A DNA stretch of 64,000 nucleotides from Thecamonas trahens ATCC 50062. Lineage: Eukaryota > Apusozoa > Apusomonadida > Apusomonadidae. The translations under genes were made by a program, and so were the position numbers. This document shows positions 60,636 to 64,000 of this stretch, in pieces (position 1 is the first letter of the stretch; each line of letters begins with the position of its first letter). The stretch is from NCBI RefSeq assembly GCF_000142905.1, contig NW_013657647.1, positions 308,057 to 372,056 on the forward strand, read 5' to 3'. The notes under the pieces are model-generated. The model searched no databases. It saw only the letters and a program-made list of their open reading frames with translations, and was not told the origin of the DNA.

Positions 60636-61382
60636 TTAGAGGAGGGCGGCGATAGCAGCGATGGTGGCGACGACAAAGGTGGCAGCAACCGAGGGGATGG
60701 CGGTGAAGGCGGCCGAAGTCGACGGCTTGGTCGCGGCCTCGCCGTGGTTGTCGGTCATGACAACAGAGAGCTTGCCAGTCGAGTCGGCAGTAATGGCGGC
60801 ATAGTAGGCCTTGCCCTTGAGAGCGTTCAGCTGGGCGCCGGTGATCTCAAAGGCGGGGATGCTGGAGGTGCCGTTGACGGCCTCCCAGGTGAAGGAGATC
60901 TTCGCCGCGGTGCCGGAAAGGGTGGCAGCAATAGCGCTACCGTAGGCGACGGTGCCATCGCGCGAGCCGGCAGACGACGCAACCACACCAGCGGTGACAC
61001 CGTAGTTGACCGTGTACATCTTGAAGCCGCTAGAGTCGGGCGCGCCGGAAAGGACGTCGACGTCGACGGTGGTGTCAGCCGGGCCAGTCTTGCCAAAGAC
61101 AAAGACGCGGTCGGTGAGGGCAAGCGATGCGGTGGCAGTGGCGACAGAGGCACCGGCAGCAGTCACGTTGATCTGGACGTTCGAGCCGATGGGGCCGTCC
61201 TCGACAAAGGCGCACGCGCCGTTGGTGAGGGCGGTGGTCTGGGCGGTGGTGTTGGTGTCGGACAGCTCGACAATAATCGAGGAGGGGCCAGCGGCCGAGT
61301 AGTAGCACACAGCCGTGCCGTGATGGGCAGCGACAGCGGCAACGAGCGCAACAAGCACAGTAGCAAAGACAACAAAGTTCAT
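60636..61382 (-). CDS. Secreted, probably GPI-anchored surface protein
   Basis: The 248-residue protein starts MNFVVFATVLVALVAAVAAH, a clean signal peptide. It ends in a small-residue region followed by a C-terminal hydrophobic segment (SVAATFVVATIAAIAALL), the pattern of a GPI-anchor signal. The mature part is rich in Thr, Ala, Val and Gly with beta-type alternation, few cysteines and at least three N-glycosylation sites (NTT, NVT, NGT). I do not recognise the family. It sits between two secreted phospholipase-B-like genes on the opposite strand, so a cell-surface cluster is possible. Confidence is high that it is a gene and low for function. Confidence 0.75.
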   Translation of the reverse strand: MNFVVFATVLVALVAAVAAHHGTAVCYYSAAGPSSIIVELSDTNTTAQTTALTNGACAFVEDGPIGSNVQINVTAAGASVATATASLALTDRVFVFGKTGPADTTVDVDVLSGAPDSSGFKMYTVNYGVTAGVVASSAGSRDGTVAYGSAIAATLSGTAAKISFTWEAVNGTSSIPAFEITGAQLNALKGKAYYAAITADSTGKLSVVMTDNHGEAATKPSTSAAFTAIPSVAATFVVATIAAIAALL

Positions 61383-62189
61383 CTTGGTAATAGTGTTGAG
61401 TGTGGTGGGGTGCGAAGAGTTGCCGATGATGTGGAAGGGCGGCGACCTGGCTTGGTTGCTTCGTACATTTTTTCAATTCCGCCGCGTCAACCGAACTCCC
61501 GCACCTCTGCCTCCTCGGCCACATGGCGACCTGGACGTGTAAGGCGAGAGAGAGGCAGGTACCAGCATTGCGTGGGAGAGGCCTGAGTGTAACAAGAAAG
61601 CATGCAGGAGGACAGTGGACAGAACGGGGTCTGCCGCGCCATTGGCTGCGGGCTGTTGCCCCGTGCTCACAGCCCACGTGGTCTGCTGCGCATGCGTTGT
61701 GATTGGCGCACGAGGACAACTTTGTGTCAATTGATGGCGCCATCAGTCATGGCCGTGACACTTGCCGCGCAGATATTGACGACGACGACCAGATGGTGAG
61801 GGAATGTGGCGAGCACACACGTCGACCCAATTTGTTGTGGTTTGCCGTTGTTGTGAACGCGACGTGGGCACCTGCAGCCGGCTGGCGATGATTGCAATGA
61901 CTGACTGCAATGACTGAGCGGCAGGCTACGGACGTGGACATCACGTGTCTGGCGAGCAATCATGTGTATCTTAAGCAAGGTAATCCATATACATATACAT
62001 GCCGCCAACATGGAACAGTCCGTTCTCAGGCATGCTAGCGTGGAAGACCATAACGTGCGAGAGGCAAGACGTCAAGAAACCACACAAAAAACGAGGCGCA
62101 CATGTGGAAATGGCCGCCATGACGGAGACGTGCCACGTGATCCCCCACGAGACTCGGTGGGGAGAACGTAGACCCGACTCTTTAGAAGC
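61383..62189. other. Intergenic region
   Basis: About 800 bp between divergent genes. No long repeats are visible and local composition is closer to average than in most gaps. A TATACATATACAT-like AT-rich stretch occurs near 61987-62000. No tRNA or coding sequence is recognised. Confidence 0.5.
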
Positions 62190-63578
62190 ATGACATGGTC
62201 ACATGCTGTGAAAGTAGCCATAGTCATGGCATGTGTTATGGCTATGGTACTGGGTACGGATGTGGCTGTGGTGGGCGAGAGGCGTGCATTGGCCGAGGGC
62301 CAGGCGGAGGAGGTGGCGGTGGCATGGGAGGCGCTGCCCGAACCGCCGCACGAGTTTGTGACCATGATTGCCAACGAGTACCGATACTTGGAGCCGACAG
62401 AGGTGATGTATGTGGCCAAAGCCTTCTTCAATCGCAAGCATCTGGATCCTGATTATGATGATGAACTGATCGAGGCTGTGGCTGTGGAGAGGAGCCATCG
62501 CCGTGGTGACGGTGATCGGTCGGCTCGCTCCGGTCGGGAAGCTGCGATGAGGCTTGGTGGTGGGGTGGAGATGAGCTGCCAGCGGCTGACGCAGCGGTCA
62601 CCGCCGGATCATGTGGGGCTGGTCAAGCCGGTGGACATTGCAGCCATGGGTGCGATTGGTGACTCGTTTACGGTGGCGTCCAACGCGCTGTCGACGACGT
62701 GGCTCAACATGAACTGGTTCCCAGGCCTGTCGTGGTCGATGGGTGCAGACGAGGGCACCATGTCGGCATACAACATGATGCGAGCCACGGGTCGGCCGGA
62801 TGTGGTGGGCGGGTCTGTTGGCGTCGGCGACGTCGGCGCCAACATGCACTGCAATCAGGCGATTGCCGGCTCGACGGTGCAAGACATGCCGAACCAGACG
62901 TACGCGCTGATCGAGGCGTTCAAGACGCAGCTCAACGAGACCGGGTATGCAACCGAGTGGAAGACAGTGACTGTGTTTATTGGCGGCAACAACCTGTGTC
63001 AGTACTGCAAGAAGCCCGGCCCCAACTCGCCGCAGGTGTACGAGGCCGGCCTCCGGGCGGCATTCGATGTTCTCGCCACCATTCCGCGAGTCATTGTCTC
63101 GATTGTGCCGATTTTTGACGGGACGCAGCTTCGCGAGTTCATGGGTCCCTTCTGCCACCTCGTACTCGACAAGCTCTGCCCGTGCTTCATCTCGTCCGAC
63201 GATGGGGTGCTGGAGCAGTCGCGACACAACATCGCGACGTTCAACGGCATCATGGAGGACATTGTGGCCGAGTACAACAACCAGACCGGCTCGGACTGGG
63301 CGGCAGTCTTCCAGTCATACCTCGCGGGTCTCCGCGTTCCGCACGGCGAGGCTGGCAAGGAGTGGCTCTCCCGCGCCGATTGCTTCCACCCGTCTGGCCA
63401 CCGCGGGCAGCCGATGATCGGCATGGGCATGTGGAACTCGATGATTTCACCCGTCGGCGCCAAGCCGACGCTCACCCCTGAGACAACTCTCAAGTGCCCT
63501 ACCGATGACGACTACCTCTTCACGCCCAAGACATTGCCGTCCAAGATCGTGACGTCCAAAGGCAAGGCTGCGCCGTGA
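62190..63578 (+). CDS. Secreted phospholipase-B1-like GDSL hydrolase (copy 2)
   Basis: The 462-residue paralogue of the gene at 58933 has the same catalytic blocks: AMGAIGDSFTVASNA (Ser at about 158), GGSVGVGDVGANMHCN, FIGGNNLCQYC and RADCFHPSGHRGQ. The signal segment is VAIVMACVMAMVLGTDVAVV. Its N-terminal region is longer than copy 1, with an inserted charged stretch (RSHRRGDGDRSARSGRE) before the conserved CQRLTQRSPPDHVG. The C-terminus ends KIVTSKGKAAP. The close match from CxRLTQRSPPDH to TLTPETTLKCPTD indicates a tandem duplication, later separated by an opposite-strand gene. The function is expected to match copy 1; differences at the N-terminus may change targeting. Confidence 0.88.
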   Translation: MTWSHAVKVAIVMACVMAMVLGTDVAVVGERRALAEGQAEEVAVAWEALPEPPHEFVTMIANEYRYLEPTEVMYVAKAFFNRKHLDPDYDDELIEAVAVERSHRRGDGDRSARSGREAAMRLGGGVEMSCQRLTQRSPPDHVGLVKPVDIAAMGAIGDSFTVASNALSTTWLNMNWFPGLSWSMGADEGTMSAYNMMRATGRPDVVGGSVGVGDVGANMHCNQAIAGSTVQDMPNQTYALIEAFKTQLNETGYATEWKTVTVFIGGNNLCQYCKKPGPNSPQVYEAGLRAAFDVLATIPRVIVSIVPIFDGTQLREFMGPFCHLVLDKLCPCFISSDDGVLEQSRHNIATFNGIMEDIVAEYNNQTGSDWAAVFQSYLAGLRVPHGEAGKEWLSRADCFHPSGHRGQPMIGMGMWNSMISPVGAKPTLTPETTLKCPTDDDYLFTPKTLPSKIVTSKGKAAP

Positions 63579-63803
63579 AGGATGGATGACCAGCCAGCCG
63601 ACCGACCACACGGCAACGATGCGACTCCACACATGGAGCGATTGAACGCACCTTTGCAGGACCTTGAGAGCACCTCCCCCGTGTGACCAGAGAGGGACCA
63701 AGGTTGCGATGCGGGGAGGGGGGCGATGATCAGCCGGTTGGCGCAGGTTGGTGGCTTGGTTGACTTACGCCAGTTTGGGCACTTGTCGCGAGGAGGAGGA
63801 GAG
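63579..63803. other. Intergenic region
   Basis: About 225 bp of mixed sequence between two + strand coding stretches. No feature is recognised. Confidence 0.5.
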
Positions 63804-64000
63804 ATGGGTCCAGGGATGAAGGGATGGAGTATGGGAGACAGAGTAGCAGTGGCAGTGGTGGTGATGGTGGGCATGGCGGTGGGCATGGTGGGTGGACATG
63901 AACGGTTGCTGTGGCCGCCGTCGCGTACGTGGTGTGCGGGAGGGAGGGGATGTGAGGCTGGTCTGCAGACAGTGCCCGGCCCATGGCCGCTGTCGGTATC
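63804..64000 (+). CDS. Start of a secreted protein, possibly LPMO-like; 3' end beyond the window
   Basis: An open + frame runs to the window edge with ATGs at 63804, 63816 and 63831. From the third ATG it reads as a signal peptide (MGDRVAVAVVVMVGMAVGMV) followed, after VGG, by HERLLWPPSRTWCAGGRGC. A histidine at the predicted mature N-terminus followed by RLxxPPSR is the start pattern of chitin-binding type-4 / lytic polysaccharide monooxygenase proteins, where that His forms half of the copper brace. Only about 55-65 residues are visible, with two cysteines, so the assignment is tentative. A different secreted protein is possible. Confidence 0.45.
   Translation, partial: MGPGMKGWSMGDRVAVAVVVMVGMAVGMVGGHERLLWPPSRTWCAGGRGCEAGLQTVPGPWPLSV

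Overview
This window is nuclear DNA of a free-living eukaryote with a compact, GC-rich genome. The signs are spliceosomal GT-AG introns, eukaryote-only genes (proteasome alpha-4, ribosomal protein eL39, DGAT-type acyltransferase, ERG2-type sterol isomerase, metaxin, SLC12 cotransporter, KDM5-like JmjC protein), strong G/C bias at third codon positions, the standard code, and a run of exactly 100 N (26886-26985) that marks a scaffold gap. Filamin-type, vinculin-type and LD-motif-like proteins together with centriolar or ciliary candidates point to a unicellular relative of animals and fungi. An apusomonad such as Thecamonas is my best guess, but that is inference.

Layout, left to right. 0-20 kb: a truncated filamin-repeat protein (+), an Rpr2-like zinc-ribbon protein (+), a STE20/SPAK-like kinase (-), a CRT-like transporter (-), an unknown nuclear-looking protein (+), a low-complexity protein (+), a poorly resolved membrane protein (-), an SLC12 cation-chloride cotransporter (+) and a two-exon RRM protein (-). 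20-27 kb: a large 18-bp minisatellite, metaxin, a hydroxylysine-kinase-like phosphotransferase and a JmjN-ARID-JmjC protein (all +), then the scaffold gap. 27-38 kb: a very large vinculin-family protein (+), a cysteine-rich multi-pass receptor-like protein (-) and a myristoylated coiled-coil protein (+). 38-47 kb: ERG2/sigma-1-like protein (+), a small secreted protein (-), PSMA4 (-), a multi-pass cysteine-rich membrane protein (+), DGAT1-like acyltransferase (+) and a membrane-anchored globin (-). 47-58 kb: a BAR-like protein with nine LD-like motifs (-), a CEP83-like coiled-coil protein (-), an Ala/Lys/Glu repeat protein with acidic LD-like tails (+), a DEDDy exonuclease (+) and eL39 (+). 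58-64 kb: two paralogous secreted phospholipase-B-like hydrolases (+) flanking a GPI-anchored-looking protein (-), then the start of a secreted protein cut by the window edge.

Genes are packed tightly. Several convergent pairs are separated by only 16-72 bp (40066/40083, 17566/17596, 33577/33646, 46413/46485). Introns are 117-700 bp, C/T-rich or full of microsatellites, and nearly all use a GTAYG donor. Two housekeeping genes (PSMA4, eL39) have an intron directly after the ATG codon.

At least seven genes read cleanly only if one nucleotide is added or removed at a short homopolymer. For each, the total length becomes divisible by three after correction. These look like consensus indels and they have hidden real gene structure: the BAR domain and LD-like repeats are one gene, metaxin has its membrane anchor, and the SLC12 first exon joins the body. 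Nothing here resembles a bacterial operon. The most interesting biology is the concentration of adhesion or cytoskeletal proteins (filamin repeat, giant vinculin, BAR plus LD-like array), the acylated globin, and a SPAK-like kinase about 8 kb from its classical type of substrate.
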